A stretch of 64,000 nt of DNA, taken from the NCBI GenBank assembly GCA_963070105.1, contig OY718808.1, forward strand, positions 5,681,738 to 5,745,737, in the 5' to 3' direction. The DNA comes from Litomosoides sigmodontis. Taxonomy: Eukaryota; Nematoda; Chromadorea; Rhabditida; Onchocercidae. A program made the translations under genes and the position numbers. Positions 22,996 to 35,687 of this stretch are shown piece after piece. Under the pieces are notes generated by a model. It had not been told where the DNA came from and ran no database searches. It worked only from the letters and a program-made list of their open reading frames with translations. Each line of letters opens with the position of its first letter. Within the stretch, counting starts at the first letter, position 1.

Positions 22996-25900
22996 ATGCG
23001 GCTTTTCCTTTTAAAATTCAGCTTTCTGTGCTTTTTGCCTATATTTACTACGGTTGGTTTTCTTTTGAACACTTGTCGACTATCCAAACTTGAAATAAAA
23101 CAGTTAAAAGGATTATTAAACTTAATTTACTGAGTGCTAAGCGTTATCATGAAAAGGAGTCGGACTATGGGAATGATAGTTTTTGAGGTATTACTGTATG
23201 GAAATAGTATGATCAACGATTGTGTCACATATCTGATTTAAGAGATCGCGAAGTTTCGATTTGTTTTCTCTAGGCTGAACACGTAGAATTGTCATTTCGC
23301 TCGCTTAAATGAACTATTTTGCCCAGAAACAACTTGTCAACTTTCATCCGTCAAAAGTTTTTTTTTGCTTTCACAAATTCTGTTCCTTTTCATCTTCTCC
23401 TTTCTGTTTGATTCTATTTACAACTGAAGTTCTTCAAATGTGAGAGCAACCAAAGTTCTTGAAATGTTTTCAGAAGCAAAGGCCATGAAAATGTGTCGTA
23501 ACAAAATATGTTCTCAAAACATCTTGCAAGACTTGAATTCTGAAGGTTTAATTTTCAAACTCTGAAATAATTTAGATCACTTTAATAAGAAGCTGGTCGA
23601 ACTTGTGCTTAAACCCTGAGCAGATTTTTTTTTAAATTAATTCTGAAACGAAGTCGAAAAATTATATTTTCATGGAAAATCATGCAAGAAGAATTCACTT
23701 TTTTTGACGTAATCAATAAATTTATGGCGTGTATAAGTTCATTATGTTTCACGTAAGATACAGATGAAGTTGAAATTTTGGATTTTTGCTAAGGATTTTT
23801 TTATAAAAAATTGGACGTAAAAAACAGGCTATTCTAAACTCAAAAAACAAAATGCTTTCATTGAGGACCTTGACGGGGTTGTATTTCAAGGTTCCACGGG
23901 TTAAGTGCTCTAAATGTTCTAGTGTCCAAAAATTTATGAAGTGAAAAAAATAGTACCTAATTGTTAATTGTCTTCAATTTTCAAAGAGTACAGCTAATAA
24001 GTGGATGAAGAAGTTAGCATCTGGAAGTGTTTAGTAAAATTTCCCGATCTTGAAAGCCTTGTGGAACTAATAAGTTAGTAGTAGAAATGTAAGTTCTTTA
24101 AGTCAGCTAATACTTTTCTTTTCCTTTCATCTCTTCCTTTGAAATGTCTACTCATTGCTAACTTGTCAGAATTTTCCAATTATCGTTGCTCAAAAATGAG
24201 TGTATCAAATCTTTCTTTCTATTAAATCTTTTTTATGCTTCTTCAATGATGCTGCTCCACCGGTCACTTTTGTGTTCAAAAATGAACAAACAGTTCAAGG
24301 GATGAAGGACGCAAGTTAAATAGAATATAATAATACTAGTGCACATCTTTCTTTATTTAAATTTCCCAATAAATAAAATTTAATTTTGACTAAGGAAATA
24401 AGACCATATCTTATATTCGACCAAAATGCATTCGCTCAAAATCCAAAGCTAAGCCATTATAGCTTCGAAATGAAATTGGAAGAGTGTCACTGGTGGGTCA
24501 AGATGACCACGTTGCCAAATTCCTTACAGAAGATGGGCAACCAATACCTTGGAAATCAGCAACAGTCATCAGACTGTTGAAACAAAATGTAAAACCAACG
24601 GTTCAACGGTTGACACGCCAGAATTTCGAATCAGACGAAAGTTAGTTCCTCTTCTTCCAACTGCTTTCTTCCAACGAAGGACGCTGTGGTTCCTACTCTT
24701 CAACGTATTGCAAAAGTAAATGAGAGCATTCTTGAATTATAATGAAATAATTTTACTGGCTCTCCACCTCTCCAATTCCACTTTGCTTTAGGAGAAGATG
24801 TGGTGCTGACTATTCCGGTAGAGAGGAATTCGGAAGAAAGGACAGACGTGGAATGGACACAAATCGGCAATTTAAATATGTGGAAATGGCTGACCGCGGA
24901 ACACGCTTATAAGTTGAGCAATCTGTACAAAACTACGGGTGATTTAGCATTGCTGTTAGAAAAAGCATACGTTCAGCTACTTCTCACTGATGGTGCTTTA
25001 CGAGAAATGGTATGTAGCAAATTGAGATTTCAATCTCAAGATTTCTATTTACTTTATTTTCATAAATCTACTTATGTTTTCTTTGTTTATGCTTTCATAA
25101 TCTATTTATGAACTTTCACCGCAGCAATTAAAAAAACACTTTTTTAAGTGAATAAGATAGGTTTTGGATGACTGATATGCTAATGTGCTCGCCCAGAAAT
25201 GATGGCGTAATAAATTTATTTGTAAATTTACTGACAAATAAAGGAAAAGCTTGTTTGTATGAGTTATTTCTTGGAGTAGCCTTAACTGTGATTTTGTTTT
25301 TCCTTCTTTATTCATCTCTTCATCACTTCGACAATTATATCATTTCGATGGTACCTTACTTTGCACAGTTAATACCAACTTGCACTTGTTACGGTTATAC
25401 TTCTTTTTATCGGAATTAAATTGGAAGATCAGGTCGAATTGGCAACACCATTTCTCTATCCTTTCTCTTTGCTCCGCACATATTCCATAGAAATTATGAG
25501 AAAAATTATAACAAATTTATACTTGCTTCTCACCAAATTTTCTTTAAATTCTCTGTTCGATGAAAAAAATTTGTTTTTAGCCTAATCAACGAAAAAGTAA
25601 GGAAAAGTTTGCAGTAATTAGGTTGTGATTAATCAATTAATTGAGGCAACTAAATTTCAAATTATACTTTAAGGCGATGCGAAGCTTTCGAGAAACATGC
25701 AGAGAGTTATTGAGAGCAATACTGGGCGATGAAAATTATGAATTAGTTGCTAATTTATACAAATCTGGTCAAAGAGGAAAGGAAATTACGGAAAGATTAA
25801 ATGAATTTTATGTTCAGTTGAGTGATATGAATAAAAAGTATGCCGACATGGTAAACATTTTATTAAAAATAAAAAATTGCTATAAAAATTCAACCGTCCA

Positions 25901-28900
25901 GAACGAAATATCTAAGGCACAAAGTGAAATTTTTGAATATTAAAAAAATGCTCACCTCCTGCAGTGCAACGAAAATTGATGTAAGCATGCATCATCCATC
26001 GAAAGCAAAAGAATTCAATTTCAAGGTTGAAAGAAAAACTTTTTCAGATTGCTCCAACTTGCATGTCGGTCTATGATATTTATCAACTGCCGTCAGGGCG
26101 ATATCGAAGAAGCGTTGCTGAAGATACACTCTTCATCAAAGAAATTCACTGGTTAACCAAAGAACAAGTAAAGCTTAAAAATGGAAATTACTCAATTCCA
26201 ATTCCATTACTTCAAGTTCGAATATTATGTGTTTTCAGAGGAAAAAGCAACGGCATGAGTTTCAGGAAACCGAAATTGAAACAATGCTAGCAGAAGGAGC
26301 AAAAAACGAAAGCCTTCTAGCAAAAATTTTAGAATACTACGAAAAGCTAGATTCGTCAAGTCAGGAAAAAGTATCCGAGTAATTTTTCCTTTGTTTTTGA
26401 ACAAAAAATTAGTGAACATTGTAAGTGTACACCTTCCACAGGAAGTAATACTAACCAAAAGTTAAAATAAGTGCATGTTGAAACCATAGTTGCCATAATG
26501 CTACGATCTTTGTGATTTCAATTGAAGGCAGCCGTCATCCCTTGTCGCAATGATGGAACGAACAGTCGGACCACTAAAAAGAGAACTTGAATAAGACTAA
26601 TCATAAGTAGGAGAATAGAAGAAAGTTCTTGAAATCGGAGGACACAGTCTCAACCAATCTTAAATTGTAGTTCATTTGTCCAATTTTGCAATTTTCAGCG
26701 AATTAAAACAGCTCTGCCAAAATCAAGTGAAGAAACTTTTTGGAAGTGATGCTCGTGAAATAGTCAGATCTGAGCACAAAAAGTTAACATCCGCAGAATC
26801 ACTAATGAGTACATTTACTGAACTGGTAGGAAATTTAACAAATGAAAACAAACGTACCGAAGCAGATCAAGTGCGCATCTTTTGTCAAAAGATATATGCT
26901 TCTGAAAGTTTTGATCTTAGTGAATTAACATCATGGCTATCTCCTGATCAGGTTTGAATTTGTTAACATAGGGATTTAAGAGTCGAAATCTTTAATTTAA
27001 GTGTCGAATTGATTCCTAAGAAAGTTCGGAAAGTAAAACTTCCAATTACTACCTTAATTGGATCATTATCTCTTCTGGATCTTACAAAACATTAGGAAAT
27101 AAGATATGAAGAGGAGATGCAGATAGAGCCTGCGTAGCGCCTTCATCCCACCCTTTTCAGAAGGTCGAACTTGGTCATTTGATTCGTGACCATGAAGTAA
27201 GCGATGATGCTGTTTATGCTCGCATTTTTGAATTTTATGAAGCAGCTGAAGATAAGAAGAAAATGGATGCGCAAAGGATCATCGAATCAGGCTGCAGACG
27301 ATTTGTTGGCCGGATGTTTGGCACTGAAATTGCTGCTGTAAAATTTTAAAGAAACAAAAAGTTTGCAGTATACAACGAATTGAAAAGAAATTTTTGCGAC
27401 CATCCCAACTCTTCTTCACTTCTTTATATGCGTTTTGCAGCAATTTTTGAATTTTTTTTACAGAAATTGGAAGAGCACCGACTGGACGGGAACTTCACAG
27501 CTCAAATGCTCAGTGCCGAGTTAGCAACATATGCTGCTGAAATAAAGGATCCAAAAAACCGAGTGAAAGCTGAGTGAGTCTTATTCCATATTTAAATACT
27601 GTTAAATCGCTTTGACGACGAATCTCATTTCATTTCATCGATGGATTTTCCAGAAAATCTATTCCAATTTGCAATCGTATCTACTTTGGCTATAAAGGCG
27701 ATTGTTTTTGTAATGGTCATTCGTCCACTTGTGGTCCATTCACGCACGAATGCTTGGATTGCGCTGACAATACGTTCGGTGTACAATGTGAAAAGTAAGC
27801 TGAGAAAGACATCAATTATAGGAGCAGTTTCAGTTTAAATTTGAAAGCCTAAATAAATAATTCGATCCCTCCGAAATAGCAAGTGAAATGAAAATGAGGC
27901 ATTTGAAATGAAAATCAATCGCTTTGTGCGGGAAACCATAAACATTTGCAATAAACATTACAAGATCGAATTTCACTGCTGCCATTACAATTAGCGTAGC
28001 GCAACGCCGTTGTTTGCTCCGCGCCGTCACGCGTCCTTTCAGATGTTTGGATGGATTTGACGGTAGCGCTTTAATGGGCGGAATAGGCTGTGTGGCAACT
28101 GGGGAAAGCGGCGAATTCACAGGGTGCATGTGCAACAAACATTCCACAGAGTGCAATGAAAACGGCGAATGCTTTGTAATTAATTGTTATTTCATTTTAC
28201 AACATCCCATGAGTCTGAGCATATCAGAGCAGTTCAGGATCGATTTTTAGAAACGGTTATTTTAATTAATGAAGAAGGAACCGATGAAATTTCATTTCAT
28301 CATTACAGTCCTGCTTACACAACACAACTGGAAATCACTGTGAGAAGTGCGCAGAAGGTTTTTACGGTGATGCCACACATGGCACTGAGGAGGATTGTAT
28401 TCCGTGTCCGTGTCCGTAAGTTTCTTCATATTTTATGAATACGCTTGGGAGGAGTCCCGAAGAAATACTTGACAAATATCCGGGAATTGTTAAGTTACTG
28501 TATTAGTGGGGATGGTTTATCGAGCTGAAAAGCTCGAGTTCGACCTGATCTACAAATACACGCTAGGTGCATTGACAAGCATGAGCCAGTTAAGCTTTTG
28601 ATAGTTCAAATCGCTTGATCATATAGGAAGTTCCTTCAAGCTTCTGTCATATGCTTTTGCGGTACTAATTAGCAACGTACCGTGCTTTACATATCCTGTT
28701 TCTCGTAGGACAATATCTCATTCTGGCCCTTTTCCTAACAGCTGCTTTCTATTTCTATTTCAAAAATTGAGTGATGCCTTTTCGTTGAATAAAAGATTTG
28801 AAGAAATGGCGGAGATTGCTTTATAAATGGCGATGCACTGGTGGAATGTCGCACTTGCACCAATGGAACGTACGGTAGCACATGCGAATTACAGATGGAA

Positions 28901-28939
28901 CCGGAGACGACAACCAGAATTACTGAAACTGTCACGTAA
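22996..28939 (+). CDS. Secreted NPA-like protein fused to laminin-type EGF modules
   Basis: Predicted exons: 22996-23052 (signal peptide [19 protein letters not shown]), 24463-24640, 24680-24715, 24792-25009, 25674-25850, 26048-26167, 26239-26378, 26699-26951, 27161-27337, 27464-27573, 27654-27794, 28043-28175, 28309-28415 and 28804-28939; all phases agree. Exons from 24792 to 27573 encode divergent NPA-like helical units (for example [17 protein letters not shown] and [17 protein letters not shown]) with a basic RYRR cleavage-like site. The exon ending 27573 joins in phase to laminin-type EGF modules: [37 protein letters not shown] and CPCPNGGDCF. Function is unknown; the helical units may bind lipid and the EGF modules may bind matrix, both inference. 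The first exon and the 39-base intron at 24641-24679 are the weakest parts. The stop is either TAA at 28937 or, using a donor at 28936, in short exons ending near 29290. Confidence 0.72.
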
Positions 28940-31900
28940 AGATTGTAATTTGATACTGTTCTGCAATGCATTTTAGTTTTTAGATTTCAATTTTTTTTCG
29001 TTTACTTGTTACCGTACCTTAATCGCCGTACCTCATCTTCCATAATTTTTTTTTGATAACAATAACAACATTTAGTAGTATTTGGTTGCAACAAATTGGA
29101 GCCTCTTTCAAAGGGAACTGGTGAGTGAAATGGCCACTGGTCATTTTAAAATTTCGCATTCAGTAATTGAAGCAGGTTCAATTACTGCAAAGAAAATCTC
29201 AGAAGGACCGCTTTAGTTAATACTTGATTGTCTTTAGGCTTAAAAAGCAGTCTAACATGGATCACTTTTTTCAGTGCCTTATATATGTAACATGATCATC
29301 AATATTCAACAAAGTGACATTTACTGAGCATAAATATTAATTAAATTTTCAAGGGTTAAAATAATTGAGGTAATCGGACTTTGAATTAGCTGCAGTCATA
29401 GTCCTTCGCCAAAAAGCATCAAGTTGGTCGCACAAACAAATAAATGAAATGCTTTTTTTAACTAATTAATTTATTTATTTGTTTTACAAAAACGGTTCGC
29501 TGAATGAAATATTTATTTTGCAAAACAACAAAAGGAAGCAGAAGTGATGGACACTTGCAATTTTCAGTAACATTTGTGGTATCGGCGTAAATAAATTGAT
29601 TAGCCATGGAAATGTCACGTATTCTGTAGCAACTAGCAACCACCTGCCTTTGCTTCGATTCCTTCGGGAGCGAGCGTTGTGTCCACTGTTATTGAACTGA
29701 GATTCACTGGACATCTGCAATGCATTAATGAAACAGTCAAGTTGTGGGAGCATGTCGATTCTGAGTGAAAACAATTGGAAAAAAAAATACTGATAAAATT
29801 ACGATAAATATTGCAAGGCATCCATCCTTTCAACCATTGTCGTCAAATTTTCAGGAAAGACTTGCCACGCGCGATCGAATAATGCCTTTTTTAAGTACGT
29901 GACGTTCGCTGAAAATTGAGGGTGAATGTCAAATCTGCTTCACTCTGTTAAAAGTGAAGGGAGTTAGTTAGCAAAAATAAATTGCTAACTTAACACCACA
30001 TTATTGAAGTTAAGTGGCTTGACCAGGAAGATTATCACACTTATGAGTAAGCATAAGCATAATAAAATTATCATGGAATTTAAGCAGCTTAGCATTTCTG
30101 CACGTATACGTCATGCATCACGCGCTGGAAGTGATGAAAGAAATTTGTAAAATGTGAAAGTTTTACCGAAAAGGTAAGAATGAATTAATCAGCCGTTGCA
30201 AATTGCAGCCTTAAGGAAAATAGTTAGAATTGTTGCGTGAGGTGAATGAAGATGAAAATTGCGGAATTGATTAGTTAAGAGTTAATTACCTTATAGAGAT
30301 AGGATAAAAAAGACAAGGAGTGAAAGGCAACGCCTTCCTTGATTTCAGTTATATCGGACAGCTGAAAAGTTGTTCGTACTAAATCGTAATCTTTAAATCC
30401 TCAAATTCAGCTAGCATTATGTGTGGAAATATTTATTGCGACACCGATTTTTGACGTTAGGTATTTAGTGAATTGCAATCCTGCTTCTTTCACTTCAGAA
30501 TCTTCGTCAACAGCTTTTGTTCAGTCTCTTCCAGACGGGGAAATATTGCGTTTTCAATTGACAGCGCTGATCTTTGCGCATGTCCACTTTTCTTCTGAAA
30601 ATCGTCCTTAAAGTGTGAATCATACCTTATTTCCTGTTGAGAATTCGGGAATATTATTAATAGGTAACCTCCCAACTGCTCTGGTGGCTGTAACCTCACA
30701 GCTAATTACAAATCATTTACAAGTTACTCTGCTAATAAACTATTAATAAGCCATATCCTCCTTCATCAACAATTACAAGGATATGACACTTCTTCCATCA
30801 TACCACAACTTGGTGACAAGCTATAATAGCCGTCCTATCATCATAGCAAACAACAAACCCAAATCAAAAAGTTCCCGACATTTCCTTCTTCTACAATTAT
30901 GACATCCAACTCATACTAATTAATTTTTAGCCTTATGTTTTTTATAAGAAATCGATAGATCTCCAATGAGCGATGACGTCATTAATAAAAAAAATTTTTC
31001 CTGGCAATTATGTTTCTTATTATGATACTTTCAAGGTTTGTATTGCTTTTGACAATTTCAACGTAAAATTTTCGTCGCTCTCTTTAAAAGAAGCAGTGAA
31101 TAATACTGCTCTCCCGGAGTCGACTGAACTCATCTCAGCGTCAGTTGCCATTGCTCGCCAGCGGTCGTTCCAAGGTTAATGCTGTAATTTGTTTTTCATT
31201 TACTGCTCAATCAAAACGATAAATCATGCACTGCCATTATGAATTTGCATGAAAACATGACGGAAAAAAATTGCAAATTTAAAAATAGTTGTTTTTCAGG
31301 TCAGATAAATTAGGCTGAAACTAATTCACAAATCGTTTTGAGTAAATAAAGAATGCAAAGTTTGGCAAGTAGATAAGACGGACAAGAGATTGTTCGAAAA
31401 TTTCTCAATTTTTCTACTTTAATTTAAATGTGAATGATTTCTTCTCCATGTCATGCTCTGCAAACCTCACAAAGACCGTTTGCAAAGGTATGAAAATTGC
31501 GTAAAAGTTGAAATAAGTGTTTTTTAAATAGAAAATCATAGGTAGATAGATGTTGCATGGTATGTGTCCGGTCATTGCCGGGACAGGTTGAAAAGCGGCT
31601 ACGAGCTTGGGGAATGGTTTCGTTGAGGACGTGACGTGATCGAGAGGTCGGGCGTGAAGAGGACAAGCATGTTTCCGAGCATCCACCCGCTTACTCCACC
31701 CAGACAGACAGGCACGGCTGTGCTCTTCACCGTTGCGTTGTTTATGAAATCTTTCCTTTTCTGTTAACCGTCTTGCGTTGAAGTGTGTCGTCGTCCACTG
31801 TCCGAGCAGGCGGTCGCAGCTGACCTTCTAGCACACGCTCGTGTGGTTGCTTCTTTGTACGGACGACGTTGCTCATTGTCCGTTCCAACGACAGAAGCTA

Positions 31901-33438
31901 TTAAAAGAATATGGAAAATGAAGGGCGGAAACAGTCCAGTGCTTAAGGCAAATCAACGAAAGAGTTGCTCTTTGAACTGTGCTTTGTAAAGAGAGTTATT
32001 TTAGCTACTCGTTTAGTTAGGGAAATTGGAAAAATGCAATTTTACATGGGTTAATGCTAGCGCTAAGATAAAAGGTACAGTCACTAGAAATATGAAGCAA
32101 GGAGAAGATGATGGATATTGTGGATATCACTTTGAGTTTTCACTTCTCCTGAAGTAGCATTAGGAGCGGTTTGCATCTTTTCCGAAAACAGCCCGACGAA
32201 GAGAAATGAATGCATCGCTTTAGGTAATGATAACTTGGGATGAAATTTGCGTGCGTGATGAAGGGAAGCATGAAAATAAGCTGCTAACAGCGCAAAAGGG
32301 CAAAAGTGGACAAAACCGCTAACGGTTTATTTTTGATTTACCTTTCCAGATGAAAGAGAATTTATTTATTTACTCTTTGGGTGTGCTCAATGCCTCCGTT
32401 GCGTCACCCGTCACCCTACTGCAGCTTCCAGTGCTCCTTATCAGCTATCGTACTTCTCAGCTCCGCACTCCCTCCTTCCTCTCCGGCCATTTCATGCATG
32501 ACATCCTTCTCCTGCGCAAATTGCAGTTGCTGTTGCGCTGAGTGTTGCGTGCTTCCAATCATCAGGAAATACCTCATTTCGGTTCAAATTGCTACTCAAA
32601 TTCCTTCTCCCTACTCCACAGTGACGTTTTCCAATTCATATATTGCACTTCTTTTGAAATCTTACAGCAATCAGTGCGGCCGCATTGCAGCGACATTTAC
32701 ATAAAGATTTTTCAGCTTTGCAGCACAACTAATTATTTCCGTTCTTTTTATATTGCGAAATCACCCTTCTAGTAATCTTCTTCAACATCAACCGATTTGC
32801 TCAGAAGCAATGCGATCGATTTTAAAAACAAAAAAAGGAGGATTTTGAGGGATGTGAGTGGCATGAGAAGAGAGTGTGTGTCACTAAAGCGGCGTGCGAT
32901 CGAAGCTCTCAAATACATTTCTAATGTATTAGCCATTGTTGCTAACCTCTAAACTTCTATAGAAGGGAAGTGTCAGGAAGTATTTTAATCAGTCCTTCAA
33001 ATTTTGCTGCTTGCGAAATGAGAGATGATAATCCTAGAATTTCCCACTTTAGTGCGAGAAAGTTATTCTTCACTTCCTTCCGAAACTAATTTCAAATACT
33101 TACGGAAATTTTTTACGAAATGCTGTAGTTCAACAAATTTTAAACCAATCATTTAATTTTGTTTTTCACTCCCTTAAAAATGATATTAAACCAAGTCCAG
33201 TTGTTAGCTTATTTTCCGTAAAACTTATGATTTATTTTTTGAAAAATGAAAAAGTGCCGCAAGATGTTATGAGAAAAATGTTTCACTTACAATTAATGTT
33301 GCATATGCCAAAAAACCAACTGTTCAACGACAAGCACAAATGTTTCTGTCGTGAAATACCTTTGAACTACTCTTGCACTATAAAAAATTAAAAAATGTAA
33401 CCTTTTCCATTCTAATTTTTGTTTATTTGGAATGAATT
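28940..33438. other. Intergenic stretch of about 4.5 kb without a supported gene
   Basis: No open frame here has a convincing domain or splice context. Two small exons (29076-29120, 29275-29290) might extend the upstream gene. Around 31540-32000 and 32380-32560 the base composition is clearly less AT-rich than its surroundings, with short open frames on both strands that I cannot assign. A control region for GTP cyclohydrolase or an unrecognised non-coding transcript is possible. Confidence 0.5.
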
Positions 33439-33441
33439 AGA
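33430..33441 (+). promoter_or_regulatory. Probable splice acceptor just before the GTP cyclohydrolase start
   Basis: An acceptor-like ATGAATTAG ends at 33440, four bases before the ATG at 33445, preceded by a T-rich stretch. Spliced-leader addition is the likely explanation; a cis-spliced 5' exon further left is the alternative. Confidence 0.4.
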
Positions 33442-33444
33442 AAG

Positions 33445-34673
33445 ATGCAGGAGAATATGCAGATGCAGCAGACTCAGTGCAATAACGTGGAGCAATATTC
33501 ATCAGTGCTTTCAACAAAGCATGAAAATTTGTCTCAAGCTTATGAAACTATTATCCGACACTGCGGAGATGATTGCAATCGTCAGGGATTAATGAAAACA
33601 CCTGAAAGAGCCGCCAAAGCAATGCTTTTCTTCACCAAAGGCTATGAAGACAACTTGGACGGTAAATTAATTTCATGATTTTTAACTGCCTCAGCGACAG
33701 ATTTCTTCAGCGACACTTACAGATAAAGGTGTTCCAGTGGTAAGACAATTCTAAGGATCAAATAGACTGCGATTGCTAAGCCTTATCCAGAACACTGTGC
33801 TTGATATCAGAATCAATCTAGGAAAACCGGAACTAACTTGCTGTGGTTTAGGCAAGAACTGCAAAGTGTGTTGGTTTTAAGGCTAAATAGTTCTACTGAT
33901 CGGTACGACTTAGAAATCGCCTCATTTTAACTTAGATTTGATTAATGGCGCAGTATTTAACGAGGATCACGATGACATGGTGATCGTGAAGGATATCGAG
34001 ATTTTCTCCTTATGCGAGCATCACCTGGTGCCTTTCATTGGCAAGGCACATATCGGTTATATACCGAACAAGAAGGTTTTAGGTCTCAGCAAGATTGCAC
34101 GGATCGTTGAAATGTTCAGTCGACGTTTACAAGGCATAGTTTGATTCTAATAAATTTTGATTTATTCACAATTCAACTATTTGGACTAAAATGATAACTC
34201 ATATTGTTCAATCAGTCTCCTACAGCAAACTTCAATCAAATCATTTATTAAAATAATAAGTTCAGTGCAAGAACGATTAACGAAACAAATAGCAGCAGCG
34301 TTAAGCAAAGCTATCCAACCATTTGGTGTTGGCGTTGTTTTAGAAGCTAGGTCTGTTTGTCATTTCATATTTACGGCAACTAATTAATTTCATCTTTATC
34401 TTTTTTTAACAAAAAATATAACATTTTAACAATTTGGACATTAACTTTAAAATCAGAGATAATTTTCATTTACATTTTGGTATGTGTACTTGCTAAATTA
34501 CAAGTTAGGTAAGTACAGTCTTAAACATTAATTGAAGGTATTTTAGTCATATGTGTATGGTTATGCGTGGTATCCAGAAAATCAACGCAGTTACTATTAC
34601 CAGCTGCATGATGGATGCCTTCCGTGAAGATGCAAAAACGAGGGAAGAATTTTGGAAATTAATTAAAAGTTAA
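33445..34673 (+). CDS. cat-4: GTP cyclohydrolase I
   Basis: This enzyme (EC 3.5.4.16) converts GTP to 7,8-dihydroneopterin triphosphate, the first step to tetrahydrobiopterin, the cofactor for dopamine and serotonin synthesis and for alkylglycerol monooxygenase. Four exons (33445-33661, 33936-34133, 34266-34350, 34547-34673) give 208 residues, a normal length. Conserved blocks are [33 protein letters not shown] with zinc-binding Cys and His, [29 protein letters not shown], and SHMCMVMRG with the third zinc ligand. The N-terminus is short and rich in Gln and Met. The second intron must begin with GC rather than GT to keep the universally conserved LQVQERL junction. The symbol follows the C. 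elegans orthologue. AATAAA lies at 34705-34710. Confidence 0.96.
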
Positions 34674-34704
34674 TATTGTCATTCCCACACACATACATGA
34701 ATTT

Positions 34705-34710
34705 AATAAA
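34705..34710 (+). terminator. Polyadenylation signal of GTP cyclohydrolase
   Basis: AATAAA lies about 30 bases downstream of the stop codon at 34671-34673, followed by an A run. Confidence 0.5.
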
Positions 34711-35687
34711 AAAAACCATTTAGAGGTGGACAAAAGTTTGCGAATGATAGATCGTGAAAATTGCTTTTAATTTTTTAAAACTTTTCTCTTCTCCAGAAAA
34801 TCAAATAACTTTCTAACAGTTCATTTGCAAACATATTTAGATTACTTTCTGCCCTTGCTTCATTCACATATCTGCATGGTAAATACTCTCTTAATTTTCG
34901 CTACTTCAAATTCTTACGCCTGTTTGGATAATTATCCATTTGAGATCTTCCAATTCATTGAATCCCTCGAAAACACTGTAGAAGTCTGTTTTGACAGGAT
35001 TTTTGAGATTAATTGATGCTCGAGCTCATTCGTGCAACCATTCTGAATTTCAAGATTAGGAATTAGTTGTCTATCTTCAACTGAATGCATGGTGTGCTGG
35101 CATATTCCTATCTTCGACGATTAATATGTAGCGCTTGATAATATTATAGGGAAGATAGCGTACTATCAATATTTAGCCTATTTTGTTGCCACAATTGTAC
35201 TTCTAATAAGATTTGAATAAAATGCGTTTGTTCCTTTGAAGTTAATTAAGCTAAATCGCTGGAGAATAATTATTGTAATCATTGAATCCATCAAATCCAA
35301 ATTTATGCAGACGTTGAATAGCTCCAAGCTTCCAAGCCATATATTTAAAAAAAAAAGATAAATGTTGTTATTAAAAACAAAAAATGCGAGAGTGAATTAT
35401 GTTATATTATCGACCATAACTTAATTTCTTCCCATGAAACTAAATTTTTCAACGTCAACATGATTAAATTAGCTTAATTCTCGAATAAATTTACCTCTGA
35501 AACCCAATGACAAACATAACAACATCTTTTCTACCTCTTTATAACAATGCTTGAAAAAATAGCACTTTCACGAAATAAGGATAAAAATTTGAAGCATTTC
35601 CTAAAATATGGTAACAAAGAAATGCACAGAATCAGTCTTCCAATTTTATCTAGTGAAGTTCTCAAGAATTGCAACTGTACAATTCCA
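34711..35687. other. Intergenic, between converging genes
   Basis: About 1 kb of AT-rich sequence separates the 3' ends of GTP cyclohydrolase (+) and the ankyrin gene (-). It probably contains both 3' UTRs; nothing else stands out. Confidence 0.6.

Noticed and set aside
24463..24640. Considered a transposase fragment
   Set aside because: No catalytic motif or terminal inverted repeats were seen, and the phase fits the NPA-like gene better.
29458..29833. Overlapping minus-strand frames of 61-96 codons
   Set aside because: No domain, no consistent starts or splice sites; several overlapping frames in AT-rich DNA look like chance.
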